Program-made: the position numbers and the translations under genes
NCBI RefSeq assembly: GCF_039521365.1
Contig: NZ_BAAACF010000001.1
Span: 124,001-188,000, forward strand
DNA: 64,000 nucleotides
Direction: 5' to 3'
From: Clostridium_AW malenominatum
GTDB lineage: Bacteria; Bacillota; Clostridia; Clostridiales; Clostridiaceae
Shown here: positions 52,799-61,707 of the stretch, piece by piece
Numbering within the stretch: position 1 is the stretch's first letter
Layout of the letters: each line of letters begins with the position of its first letter
The notes under the pieces: model-generated
The model's input: the letters and a program-made list of their open reading frames with translations, nothing else
Databases searched by the model: none
What the model was told of the DNA's origin: nothing

Positions 52799-54448
52799 AT
52801 GTTATTAATGGAATGCAGCAATATTAAAAAATATTTTGGTAATAGATTGATACTGGATATAGGAAATTTCAAAATTTATTCTAAGAATAGAATAGGAATT
52901 GTAGGTGTAAATGGAGTAGGAAAAACCACTTTGATTAATATATTAAGTGGGAGATTGGAGCCTGATGAAGGGTGGATTAAACTATATGAAAGATACTCAT
53001 ATATATCCCAGCTAGAAGGACCTGAGAATAGAAATATTAGTAATGAAATGGCTTCAAAATTTAGAGTTCCAAGTACATGGAATGATAATATGAGCGGAGG
53101 AGAAAAAACTAGATTTAAGCTTGCTGATGGCTTAAGCCATAATAATCTATTGATATTTGCAGATGAACCTACCAGTAATGTGGATATAGAGGGCATTGAG
53201 CTTATGGAAAAAAGATTTGAAGAATATAAGGGTGCTTTGATTATTATATCTCATGATAGAAACTTTTTAGATAAGTTGTGCAACACGATAGTAGAGATAG
53301 AGGATAGTAGGATAAAAATTTATAATGGAAATTATAGCGACTATACTACTCAGAAAGCTAAAGAGAGAGAAAGAGCTGAATTTGAATATGAAGAATATAC
53401 AAAAGAAAAAAGACGGCTTCAAGAAGTAATTACTGATACTAAACAAAAGGTAAAGAGTATTAAAAATGCTCCTAAACGCATGGGCAACTCAGAGGCTAGA
53501 CTTCATAAGATGGGAGGCCAAAAGGCCAAGGCTAACCTAGATAAGTCAGTTAAAAATATTGAGAAAAGAATAGAACATCTTGAGATTAAAGAAAAGCCTA
53601 GGAGACAAGAAGGGATTAGGCTAGATATTTTAGAGTCAAATAAACTTCATAGTAAAATAATCATAGAAGGCAGGAATATAAACAAGGTATTTGGTGAGAA
53701 AGTTATATTCAATGATGCTGAGTTTAGTATATACAATAACTCAAAAATAGCATTGATTGCTCCCAATGGATGTGGAAAAAGTACTTTGATCAAAATGATA
53801 ATGAATGGTGATGACTCTATAAAAATTGCTCAAGGGGCTAAGATAGGGTACTTTAGTCAAGATATGAGCATTTTAGAAGAAAGCCTTTCTATAATAGAAA
53901 ATGTAATGGGAAGCAGTATATATGATGAAACCTTTGCTAGGATATTGTTAGCAGGATTACTGTTTAAAAGGGAGGACATTTATAAAAAAATAAGTGTGTT
54001 AAGTGGAGGAGAAAGAGTTAAGGTGTCCTTTGCAAAAATGTTATTGCAGGATATAAATTTGCTTATATTAGATGAGCCTACTAACTATATGGACATAAAT
54101 TCCCTTGAAGTGGTGGAAAATCTTCTTAGAGATTATGATAGGACATTGTTGTTTGTTTCTCATGATAGAAGATTTGTAGATTCCGTTGCAAATCACATAA
54201 TGACCATAGAGAACTATAAGATAAAGATATTTAGGGGAAATTATAAGGAATATTTAAATAGCAAAAATACATTTTTGCATAATGATAAAAAGGAAACTGA
54301 AAAACAAATTTTTATCTTACAAAATCGACTTTCAGAAATTATAGGAAGGCTATCCATGCCATCAAAGAAAGATGATATAATAGCACTAGATAAAGAGTAT
54401 TATGAAGTATTAGCTAAAGTAAAAAAGCTAAAGGATAGTTTTAATTAA
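52799..54448 (+). CDS. ABC-F type ribosomal protection protein (CplR/Vga/Lsa-like)
   Basis: A 549-residue protein with two ABC domains and no membrane part, as in the ABC-F family that removes antibiotics from ribosomes. Walker A motifs are GVNGVGKTT near residue 40 and APNGCGKST near 322; signatures are MSGGEKTRF and LSGGERVKV. The linker NAPKRMGNSEARLHKMGGQK is typical of antibiotic-resistance ABC-F proteins for lincosamides, pleuromutilins and streptogramin A, such as clostridial CplR. ATG 52799 is chosen; ATG 52739 in the same frame would read through the leader hairpins. The leader suggests drug-induced expression. Confidence 0.9.
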   Translation: MLLMECSNIKKYFGNRLILDIGNFKIYSKNRIGIVGVNGVGKTTLINILSGRLEPDEGWIKLYERYSYISQLEGPENRNISNEMASKFRVPSTWNDNMSGGEKTRFKLADGLSHNNLLIFADEPTSNVDIEGIELMEKRFEEYKGALIIISHDRNFLDKLCNTIVEIEDSRIKIYNGNYSDYTTQKAKERERAEFEYEEYTKEKRRLQEVITDTKQKVKSIKNAPKRMGNSEARLHKMGGQKAKANLDKSVKNIEKRIEHLEIKEKPRRQEGIRLDILESNKLHSKIIIEGRNINKVFGEKVIFNDAEFSIYNNSKIALIAPNGCGKSTLIKMIMNGDDSIKIAQGAKIGYFSQDMSILEESLSIIENVMGSSIYDETFARILLAGLLFKREDIYKKISVLSGGERVKVSFAKMLLQDINLLILDEPTNYMDINSLEVVENLLRDYDRTLLFVSHDRRFVDSVANHIMTIENYKIKIFRGNYKEYLNSKNTFLHNDKKETEKQIFILQNRLSEIIGRLSMPSKKDDIIALDKEYYEVLAKVKKLKDSFN

Positions 54449-54464
54449 ATTTTAAAGATTGAAT

Positions 54465-54504
54465 AAAAATCCATGGATTATTTTGAAGTAATCCATGGAT
54501 TTTT
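54465..54504 (+). terminator. Terminator after the ABC-F gene
   Basis: A 16-bp perfect stem (AAAAATCCATGGATTA and its complement) with an 8-nt loop; the 3' arm ends in Ts. Confidence 0.9.
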
Positions 54505-54605
54505 GTAGTTGTTATATGACAATAGTCAAAGGAAGTTTACATAAAAATTCTAATTAATAGGGATAATATGCCTTGAGAATTAAAAGTGGCAAGGGGTGTA
54601 AGAGT

Positions 54606-55844
54606 ATGATTTATTTAAAAGAACCACTTGAATTTTTGTTTGTCTTTTGTATAGTTTGGTTTTTATATAAAGATAGTAAACGGATTTTTAAAGCATTTTT
54701 TTTACATTTGGAAAGAAAAATATTAATTGTTCATTCATTAAAATTAGGTATTTTTTTGATATTAATATATAAATTTAGTAGGTTCCTTCCCTTTCACATA
54801 ACTATATTGGTATTTATTTGCATATTATTAATATTATTTTTATCCCTACTTACAGTTAAACATGTTGAATTTACTATGAAAGGTGTTAGAAATTCAAAAT
54901 ACAAAACCTTCAAATATGGAAGCAAGTTTGTTCAATATGCATTATATTTATTAGCGGTTTTAATGAACTTTTGGGAATTAAAGGAACGCAAAGATGAAAT
55001 AAAAGAAAAATCTAAAGAAATTATGTATGTAGCTGTTTTCCCAGTTCAGAAATATATAATGGTGAGCATCAGTGGTATGGAATTTACAAGGCGTAAGGGC
55101 AAATTTATAACTGATATGGATTTAAAAGAGATAAAAGCCAAATTGGAACCTGGAGATATTTTGTTAAAACGTAATGATTGGCAGGCAACAAATTTAGGAA
55201 TAACAGGATTTTGGACCCACACTGGACTATATATTGGAAGTTTAGAAGAGTTAGACAAGTATTTTAGTGATGTTGAAACATTAAATGGCAAAAGATTTTC
55301 TGAAAAACTTAAGGATTTAGATGAGAAAATATATGCAGACTTAGTAAGAAACAGTGATTTGTCAGTTATAGAAGCTATAGAAGAAGGGGTAGTGATTAAA
55401 CCTATAAGCAACATTGCAAAAGTAGATTATTTTTCCGCAGTTAGACCAAGAATCTCAAAAGAGAAAAAGATGAATGCTATATTAAAAGCATATAGTTTTC
55501 TTGGTAATCCCTATGATTTCTTTCTTGATATGGAATCAAATGATGCTTTTATATGCACTGAAGTAATTAGTAAGTCTTTTGAAAATAGTATTACCTTTCA
55601 ATTAGAAAAAAGACTAGGCAAAAAAATAGTTTTCCCTAACAGTGTTGTTAAAAAGTTTGCACAAGAAAGACAAAAGGAAAACAGAGAACTAGATTTTGTA
55701 TTGTTTTATGATTTAGATATTAAAACAAGGAAAGCTTATAAAAGTAGTGAAGATGAATTCGCTAAAAGTTACAAAAGAAACATTGCATACTATAAAAAAA
55801 GAGATATGTTGAGATATCTTTCTACTATAGTTGATTTTAAATAA
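54606..55844 (+). CDS. Membrane-anchored YiiX-like permuted papain-fold hydrolase
   Basis: A 412-residue protein. The first 110 residues hold three hydrophobic helices, and the rest is a soluble domain of the permuted NlpC/P60 or YiiX/DUF830 type. The domain starts at LEPGDILLKRNDWQATNLGI near residue 183. The catalytic His is probably in FWTHTGLYIG near 207 and the Cys in NDAFICTEVIS near 318. ATG 54606 follows AAGGGGTG; the earlier TTG 54573 is less likely. Such enzymes act on cell-wall peptides, lipids or amide bonds. The soluble part may face either side of the membrane. Confidence 0.75.
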   Translation: MIYLKEPLEFLFVFCIVWFLYKDSKRIFKAFFLHLERKILIVHSLKLGIFLILIYKFSRFLPFHITILVFICILLILFLSLLTVKHVEFTMKGVRNSKYKTFKYGSKFVQYALYLLAVLMNFWELKERKDEIKEKSKEIMYVAVFPVQKYIMVSISGMEFTRRKGKFITDMDLKEIKAKLEPGDILLKRNDWQATNLGITGFWTHTGLYIGSLEELDKYFSDVETLNGKRFSEKLKDLDEKIYADLVRNSDLSVIEAIEEGVVIKPISNIAKVDYFSAVRPRISKEKKMNAILKAYSFLGNPYDFFLDMESNDAFICTEVISKSFENSITFQLEKRLGKKIVFPNSVVKKFAQERQKENRELDFVLFYDLDIKTRKAYKSSEDEFAKSYKRNIAYYKKRDMLRYLSTIVDFK

Positions 55845-55868
55845 GATGAAAATCATTTTAAAAATCCC

Positions 55869-55899
55869 TTGACATTAACGCAACGTAAAGGTGTAAAGT
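55869..55899 (+). promoter_or_regulatory. MerR-type promoter with 19-bp spacer
   Basis: TTGACA (55869-55874), a 19-bp spacer with the partial dyad ACGCAACGTAAAGGTG, and TAAAGT (55894-55899). The long spacer is the hallmark of promoters activated by MerR regulators. It lies upstream of the MerR gene itself, so autoactivation is likely. Confidence 0.8.
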
Positions 55900-55921
55900 A
55901 ATATTGTAAGGGGGTGAACAC

Positions 55922-56686
55922 ATGGAATATACAGTGCAAAAGCTAGGACGACTGGCAGGGATTAGTACCAGAACACTTAGGTATTATGATGAAATAGGAA
56001 TTCTTAAGCCGGCAAGAATTAATTCCTCAGGATATCGAATTTATGGTGAAGCGGAAGTTGATAGGTTACAGCAAATACTATTTTACAGAGAATTAGGTGT
56101 GAGTTTAGATAGTATAAAGGAGATTGTAACTGCACCTTCCTTTGATGGATCTAATGCACTTAGAGAACATCGTGAAAAGCTCCTTGAAAAAAGAGATCAA
56201 TTGGATATGTTAATAGCTAATGTGGATAAGACAATAGCTTTAACAGAAGGGAGAATTAAAATGAGTAATAAAGAAAAATTTGAAGGCTTTAAGAAAAAGA
56301 TGATTGAGGACAATGAAAAAAAATATGGCAGGGAAATAAGAGAAAAGTATGGTAAGGATACAGTGGAAAAGTCAAATGCAAAATTAATGAATATGACAGA
56401 GGAGGAGTATGATAGAGCAACAAGGCTAGCAGAGGAAGTAATGGCCACTTTAGCAGAAGCATTTAAAACTGGTGATCCAGCTAGTAGTATAGCTCAAAAG
56501 GCAGCGGATTTACACAAGCAATGGTTAACACTTTACTGGAGCGAATACAGTAAGGAGGCACACGCTGGGATTGCACAAATGTATGTAGATGATGAAAGAT
56601 TTACAGCATACTATGATAAAGAACAGCCAGGTACAGCAGCCTTTTTAAGAGATGCGATATTGATTTATACTGGCATTAAGAAATAA
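55922..56686 (+). CDS. MerR-family regulator with TipAS ligand-binding domain
   Basis: A 254-residue regulator. The N-terminal MerR winged helix (YTVQKLGRLAGISTRTLRYYDE, residues 3-24) is followed by a coiled coil to about residue 110. A C-terminal TipAS-like domain follows, containing EEYDRATRLAEEVMA and GIAQMYVDDERFTAYYDKE. TipAS domains bind thiopeptides or other drugs. TAAGGGGGTG lies before the ATG. The promoter has a 19-bp spacer. The last 75 bp of the coding region plus the start of the terminator are repeated at 62405-62506, on the far side of the lyase cassette. Confidence 0.93.
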   Translation: MEYTVQKLGRLAGISTRTLRYYDEIGILKPARINSSGYRIYGEAEVDRLQQILFYRELGVSLDSIKEIVTAPSFDGSNALREHREKLLEKRDQLDMLIANVDKTIALTEGRIKMSNKEKFEGFKKKMIEDNEKKYGREIREKYGKDTVEKSNAKLMNMTEEEYDRATRLAEEVMATLAEAFKTGDPASSIAQKAADLHKQWLTLYWSEYSKEAHAGIAQMYVDDERFTAYYDKEQPGTAAFLRDAILIYTGIKK

Positions 56687-56719
56687 TATCTTATTTGGAC
56701 TAGAGAAAGCGATTGGTTA
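56617..56719 (+). repeat. Direct repeat A flanking the lyase cassette
   Basis: The 3' end of the MerR gene (56617-56691) and the first arm of its terminator (56706-56719). It matches 62405-62479 (about 87% over 75 bp by eye) and 62493-62506 exactly (AAAGCGATTGGTTA). Confidence 0.88.
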
Positions 56720-56737
56720 AAACCAGTCGCTTTTATA
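56706..56737 (+). terminator. Terminator after the MerR gene
   Basis: A 12-bp stem (AAAGCGATTGGT / ACCAGTCGCTTT, one G-U pair) with a short loop is followed by TTTTA. Confidence 0.88.
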
Positions 56738-56760
56738 TTTATAAAATATTTATATTATGA

Positions 56761-56986
56761 TAAAAAATTATTATCAATTTTATATTTATATTATGATAAT
56801 AATTTTTTAATAAACACAATAAAATATGTATAAAACATATAAAATCAATAATTTATACATGTAATGTAAGAATATTGAGAAAAAATTATTATAAGCCATA
56901 ACAAAAATTCAAATTTTTACCAAATATATATTGAAAAATTATTAACAGCATGGTAAAATATAGTTAATCTTTAAAAAATTATTATC
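56761..56986 (+). promoter_or_regulatory. AT-rich leader of the lyase operon with repeated 14-mers
   Basis: AAAAAATTATTATC occurs at 56762-56775 and 56973-56986 and inverted at 56795-56808. Near copies lie at 56880 (AAAAAATTATTATAA) and 56934 (AAAAATTATTAAC). The first and inverted copies form a 15-bp-arm repeat around 19 bp. This spacing pattern suggests multiple operators for a regulator, perhaps the YheO-type protein at the end of the cassette. No other gene or tnaC-like leader peptide is evident in this 348-bp gap. Confidence 0.6.
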
Positions 56987-57034
56987 GCAACCATAAATTT
57001 CTATGGTAAAAAATTTTTATATGAGGTGATATTT

Positions 57035-58504
57035 ATGAGAATTTCAGATCAAGAAATGTTAGCTCCGTCTGATATACCGTATAGCTTAACACCACCATAT
57101 CGTGTTAAGACTGTAGAGTATACCAGACCAACTACAAGAGACCAACGTAAACAGCTTATAAAGGAATACAACTGGTCTGCTCCAAATTTGCCTGCTGAAT
57201 ATGTATACATTAATATGGTAACGGATAGTGGTACAAGTGCAATGAGTGATAGACAATGGTCTGCTATGATGTTAGGTGATGAGTCTTACTTTAATTGTAA
57301 AAGTTGGTACGAACTTAAAGAATCACTTCAAAAGTTTTCAGGTATGGAATACATTATACCAAGTCATCAAGGTCGTTCAGGCGAAACTATTCTTTATGAG
57401 GTGCTTGTAGGAAAAGGAGATATAGTTCCGTCAAACTGCCATTTCACTACAACTCGTGCACACTGTTATCATCGTGGCGCTGAGCCTATTGATATTACCT
57501 GTCCTGAATACTACGATGAAAACAACAATTCTTGGTTTAAAGGAAATATTGACATTGAAGCTCTTAAAAAACTTTTTATTGAACAAGGGGAAAAGATATC
57601 TGTTGTAGAACTAGTTGTTCCAAATAATCTTTGCGCTGGTCAACCAGTATCTATGAAAAATATAAGAGAAGTTCGTCAGGTCATTGATAAATATAAAAAG
57701 CGTGACACTAAGTTTTTCCTTGACATTGCAAGAATTTCTGAAAATGCTTGGATAATTAAAAAGTATGAGGAAGGGTATGGACATAAAGCTTGTATTGATA
57801 TAGTGAGAGAAATGTGCTCCTATGCTGATGCAATTCACATGAGTGCAAAAAAAGCTGGATTAGTAAATATGGGTGGCTTCGTTGCTGTAAACGATAAAAC
57901 TCTTTATCAACGACTTCAGCCTAAGATTATAAAATATGATGGTTTTTTAACGTATGGTGGTATGAGTGGAAGAGACTTGGAAGCTCTTGCAGTTGGTATT
58001 ATTGAGGGTGTTAATGATTACTATCTTGAAGATAAGCAACGTCAGTGTGATGTATTTGCTAAGGCCTGCACTTCAAGAGGTGTAGCTGTATTTAATCCTG
58101 CTTGCACATTAGGTATTTGGATTAATGCCGGTAAATGTTTACCACATATAAAACCACAAGAGGGACCTGGAACAGCTTTAGCCGTTCAAGCTTACATTGA
58201 AGGGGGAGTTGGACTTACATCTATGGACTCCTTGCATAGAGGGCGTGAAGACTCTTCAGATCCTTTAAATACAGCAAAGATTCAGCTTGCACCTTATGAA
58301 CTTATTAGATGTGCAATTCCAAGAAGAGTCTACACAGATGCTCATTATGAGTGGTGCGGTGAAGCGTTAGCAAAGGCAATGGAATGGGGAGAAAAAATAC
58401 CTCCATATAGAAGGCAGGTTCTCGACAGACCTCCAATTGAATACAGCGACATTGGTTTAAGAGCTTTCTTTGATGAGTATGAACCTATTTTTGATCACCC
58501 TTAA
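57035..58504 (+). CDS. Tyrosine phenol-lyase/tryptophanase family PLP lyase, paralogue 1
   Basis: A 489-residue fold-type I PLP enzyme that would cleave an amino acid by beta-elimination to pyruvate, ammonia and a leaving group. It has TDSGTSAMSDRQWSAMMLGD near residue 65, the Asp of FLDIAR (PLP ring), the PLP lysine in HMSAKKAGLVNMGG at residue 273 and the carboxylate Arg in IPRRVYTDAH. The position of tyrosine phenol-lyase Arg381 is Met397 (or Ser399), and the LRFF/LRHF site reads LRAFF (Ala477), so the side-chain pocket differs from both known types. ATG 57035 follows GAGGTGA. It is the first gene of a four-gene cassette. Confidence 0.9.
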   Translation: MRISDQEMLAPSDIPYSLTPPYRVKTVEYTRPTTRDQRKQLIKEYNWSAPNLPAEYVYINMVTDSGTSAMSDRQWSAMMLGDESYFNCKSWYELKESLQKFSGMEYIIPSHQGRSGETILYEVLVGKGDIVPSNCHFTTTRAHCYHRGAEPIDITCPEYYDENNNSWFKGNIDIEALKKLFIEQGEKISVVELVVPNNLCAGQPVSMKNIREVRQVIDKYKKRDTKFFLDIARISENAWIIKKYEEGYGHKACIDIVREMCSYADAIHMSAKKAGLVNMGGFVAVNDKTLYQRLQPKIIKYDGFLTYGGMSGRDLEALAVGIIEGVNDYYLEDKQRQCDVFAKACTSRGVAVFNPACTLGIWINAGKCLPHIKPQEGPGTALAVQAYIEGGVGLTSMDSLHRGREDSSDPLNTAKIQLAPYELIRCAIPRRVYTDAHYEWCGEALAKAMEWGEKIPPYRRQVLDRPPIEYSDIGLRAFFDEYEPIFDHP

Positions 58505-58547
58505 AATAGATAATTTTAATTAAAAGATAGAATAGGAGGAATCAAGT

Positions 58548-60017
58548 ATGAGAATATCAGATAAGGAAATGATGGCGCTAACGGATTTACCCTTTGATAA
58601 AGCACCACCTTATAGAATAAAAACCGTTGAATATACAATTCCCACAACTAGAGAGCTACGTAAGGAAATAATGAAGAAATACGGCTATTCAGGACGTTTA
58701 CTTCCTGCAAAGTATGTGTATATAAATATGGTAACTGATAGTGGCACAGCGGCTATGAGTGATAGACAGTGGTCTGCAATGATGCTAGGCGATGAGTCCT
58801 ACTTTGAGTGTCGTAGCTACGAAAATTTTGAAGAAGCTGTAAAGCTTTTCACAAATATGCCCTATGTTCTTCCTTGCCACCAAGGACGTTCAGGAGAATA
58901 TCTTATTTATGAGACATTGGTAAAAGAGGGGGATAAAATTCCTTCAAACACTCATTTCACTACTACTCACGCATGGTGTTATCATAAGGGTGCTGAACCT
59001 GTTGATCTTCTTACTGAAGAATATCTTGATCCAGATAACAAGAGTTGGTTTAAAGGTAATATGGATATTCCTAAGTTTGAGGCATATTTTATTGAAAATG
59101 CTGAAAATATACCAGTGGTTGAGATAGTTATTCCTAACAACCTAAATGGTGGACAACCAGTTTCTATGGCTAATATTAAAGCTGTTCGTGCCATTATAGA
59201 TAAATATGACAAACGCGGAACAAAGTTATATTTAGACGTGGCAAGAATTTCAGAAAATGCATGGATGATTAAACAACACGAGCCAGGATACAAGGACAAG
59301 ACTTGTCTTGAAATTGTGCGTGAATGTATGTCTTATGCGGATGGATGCCATATGAGCTCCAAAAAGGCTGCCCTTATAAACATGGGAGGATTTGTAGCAC
59401 TTCGTGATAGAGAAACATGGCAAAGAATGCAACCAAAGCTTATCCGTACAGATGGATATATAACATATGGTGGACTTTCTGGACGTGATTTGGAAGCTCT
59501 TGCAGTGGGACTTATAGAAGGGGTTAATGACTACTATTTACAAGATAGGCAACGACAAGTAGATTATTTTGCTAATGCCCTTAAATCCCGTGGCGTTCAT
59601 ATAATTGAACCAGCATGTTGCTTTGCTGTATATGTAGATGCAGGAAAATGCCTACCACATCTTAAACCTCTTGAGGGACCTGCAACTTGCTTATCAGCTC
59701 AAGCATACATTGAAGGAGGTTTTGCAAGTACTGCTATGGACTCATTACAACGTGCTCGTGAGGACACAAGCGATCCTCTTAACGATGCTAAACTTAAAAC
59801 AGCGCCTTATGAACTTATTAGACTTGCTATTCCGCGCCGTGCATATTTTGAGCCTCATTACGACTGGGCAGCAGAATGTCTTGCACGTGCAATGAGTCAT
59901 GGAACTAAGCTTCCAGCCTTTAGAAAAATTAAAGAAGATAGGCCAGCCCTTGAGAAGAGTGAAATAGGACTTCGTACTTTCTTTGATAATTTTGAGCCAG
60001 TTTCAGAAATGCCCTAA
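58548..60017 (+). CDS. Tyrosine phenol-lyase/tryptophanase family PLP lyase, paralogue 2
   Basis: A 489-residue paralogue of the preceding gene with identical length and about two-thirds similar sequence by eye. The motifs are TDSGTAAMSDRQW, YLDVARISENAW, the PLP lysine in HMSSKKAALINMGG at residue 273 and IPRRAYFEPH. The specificity positions are Met397 and LRTFF (Thr477), again unlike tyrosine phenol-lyase or tryptophanase. AGGAGG lies before the ATG, 43 bp after paralogue 1, with no terminator between. Two lyases in tandem may form hetero-oligomers or act on related substrates. Confidence 0.9.
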   Translation: MRISDKEMMALTDLPFDKAPPYRIKTVEYTIPTTRELRKEIMKKYGYSGRLLPAKYVYINMVTDSGTAAMSDRQWSAMMLGDESYFECRSYENFEEAVKLFTNMPYVLPCHQGRSGEYLIYETLVKEGDKIPSNTHFTTTHAWCYHKGAEPVDLLTEEYLDPDNKSWFKGNMDIPKFEAYFIENAENIPVVEIVIPNNLNGGQPVSMANIKAVRAIIDKYDKRGTKLYLDVARISENAWMIKQHEPGYKDKTCLEIVRECMSYADGCHMSSKKAALINMGGFVALRDRETWQRMQPKLIRTDGYITYGGLSGRDLEALAVGLIEGVNDYYLQDRQRQVDYFANALKSRGVHIIEPACCFAVYVDAGKCLPHLKPLEGPATCLSAQAYIEGGFASTAMDSLQRAREDTSDPLNDAKLKTAPYELIRLAIPRRAYFEPHYDWAAECLARAMSHGTKLPAFRKIKEDRPALEKSEIGLRTFFDNFEPVSEMP

Positions 60018-60036
60018 CAACTAGTATCAGTAAATC

Positions 60037-60097
60037 TTAGGCCATCACAATAAAGATAATTACAGGTGTAGAGCTAATTATATTTGTGATGGCCTAA
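60037..60097 (+). promoter_or_regulatory. Long intercistronic hairpin
   Basis: TTAGGCCATCACAA (60037-60050) pairs perfectly with TTGTGATGGCCTAA (60084-60097). Inside, ATAATTA pairs with TAATTAT. There is no T run after it, so it is a better candidate for mRNA processing, stabilisation or partial termination between the lyase and symporter genes than for a classical terminator. Confidence 0.7.
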
Positions 60098-60220
60098 GTT
60101 GTAAATATGTTAATTTGCAATAATATATAGGCATAATTCTTGTGTAATGTATATGGGGGTTATTTTTTAAAGCATTATATAAGGAAAAGGTAATTAAAAT
60201 GTATGAGGGGGAATTAAGTA

Positions 60221-61618
60221 ATGTTAGTATTATTACTTTTTTGTTCATTATTTATAGCTGCTGGATATATTGTATCTAAAAATGTATCAAGTGGAACAGA
60301 CTTCCTTGTAGCTGGCAGAAATTTACCTATTGTATTCCTTACATTTACAATTGCAGCAACTCATTTTGGTGGTGGGGCACTTGTTGGAGGTATTGAACAG
60401 GGAGCAAGCAAGGGTGTATGGGCTGGTATGTACGCCATTATAGGCTATGCAATTGCATGTTTTATTAATGCATTTGTTGCTCCAAAATTTAGGAGAGCTT
60501 CGAACAATCTCACTCCTCCGGACTTTATAGAGACAAGATATGGATATTCGAAATTTTTAAGAGGATATCATGTTTTTGTATATATATTGGGAACCGTTGC
60601 TATAATCTCCGCACAGTTCAATGCATTCGGTGGTATTGCAGCAGCTTTTGGTATTTCTCGTACACCAGCCATTATTCTTGGAGCTGTATCTGTTATGATA
60701 TACACATTTATGGCAGGTATGTGGGGCGTTGCGGTAACGGATTTTATGCAACTTCTTATCTGCATGATATTTCTTCCAATAGTTTCTTTTGTTGGTTTAA
60801 ATGCACTTAATACTCAAACGGGGGTAACTCTTGGTACTCTTCTTTCGGCACCATTCTTTGAAACACCTGATGCAGCTGGAAGTTTTATGTACTCGTTGAT
60901 TCCAACAATAGTAGGTTCAATGTTTGCATATGAGTACTTCTTAAGATTTCAATCAGCAAAAAGTGAGAAGGATGCGAGAAATTCTTCGCTGATAGCAGGT
61001 GTACTTCTTCTTCTGTTAGCTATTCCCGTTGGAATAATCGGTGCGATGGGTCAACGTCTTTACCCAACAGTTCCTGCCAATGAGGTATTGGGGCACGTAG
61101 TAAATGAAACACTTCCTGTTTGGGCAGGGTATATATTCCTTGGGGCAGTGCTTGCAGCTATAATGTCTACGGCGGATTCTCTTATGACATCACTTAGTGG
61201 TATGGTTACAAGGGACATATATCATAAGCTACTTAATCCTGATAAAGATTTCGATACCCTTCCAAATACTTTAAAGATGGCACGTATTACAACAGTTATA
61301 GGATGTGCTATCGCAATGTTAATATCTTTAAAATTTAGAAGTATAATAGGCTTGCTTTTCTGGCCTTCACCCCTTCAGAGTGGGGTATTATTTGCACCTA
61401 TAATTATCGGTATGTTTTGGAATAGGGCAAGTAGAAAAGGTGCTTATGCATCTGTAATTATAGGTGCATGCGTAGCGCTAATTGATATGCTAGGAATATG
61501 TAAGCTTCCTGAAAGAATGTTTGTTACAATGGCAGCTGCAACCTTTGCTCTTGTTGTCGTAAGTATTTTGAATCCTGATAAGCCTGTGGAAATTACAACT
61601 TCTAGTGAGGTCAAATAA
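60221..61618 (+). CDS. Sodium:solute symporter family transporter
   Basis: A 465-residue integral membrane protein of the SSS family (PutP/PanF type) with about thirteen helices. Family signatures are DFLVAGRNLP near residue 27, ATHFGGGALVGGIEQG near 46, SAQFNAFGGIAAAFG near 129 and, near 309, IMSTADSLMTSLSGMVTRDIY with the Na2-site serines. AGGGGGAA lies before the ATG. It lies between the lyases and the regulator, so it probably imports their substrate amino acid with sodium. The substrate is not readable from sequence. Confidence 0.92.
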   Translation: MLVLLLFCSLFIAAGYIVSKNVSSGTDFLVAGRNLPIVFLTFTIAATHFGGGALVGGIEQGASKGVWAGMYAIIGYAIACFINAFVAPKFRRASNNLTPPDFIETRYGYSKFLRGYHVFVYILGTVAIISAQFNAFGGIAAAFGISRTPAIILGAVSVMIYTFMAGMWGVAVTDFMQLLICMIFLPIVSFVGLNALNTQTGVTLGTLLSAPFFETPDAAGSFMYSLIPTIVGSMFAYEYFLRFQSAKSEKDARNSSLIAGVLLLLLAIPVGIIGAMGQRLYPTVPANEVLGHVVNETLPVWAGYIFLGAVLAAIMSTADSLMTSLSGMVTRDIYHKLLNPDKDFDTLPNTLKMARITTVIGCAIAMLISLKFRSIIGLLFWPSPLQSGVLFAPIIIGMFWNRASRKGAYASVIIGACVALIDMLGICKLPERMFVTMAAATFALVVVSILNPDKPVEITTSSEVK

Positions 61619-61707
61619 GCATTACAAGTTGATTTGACAGAGGTTATTGTGGATGGTAAACTATTATTGGGAATATTTTATAATTTTTACAAAAAGGGTT
61701 GATTGGA

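Noticed and set aside
56687..57034. tnaC-like leader peptide before the lyases
   Set aside because: No short frame with a ribosome binding site and a Trp codon followed by proline is present.
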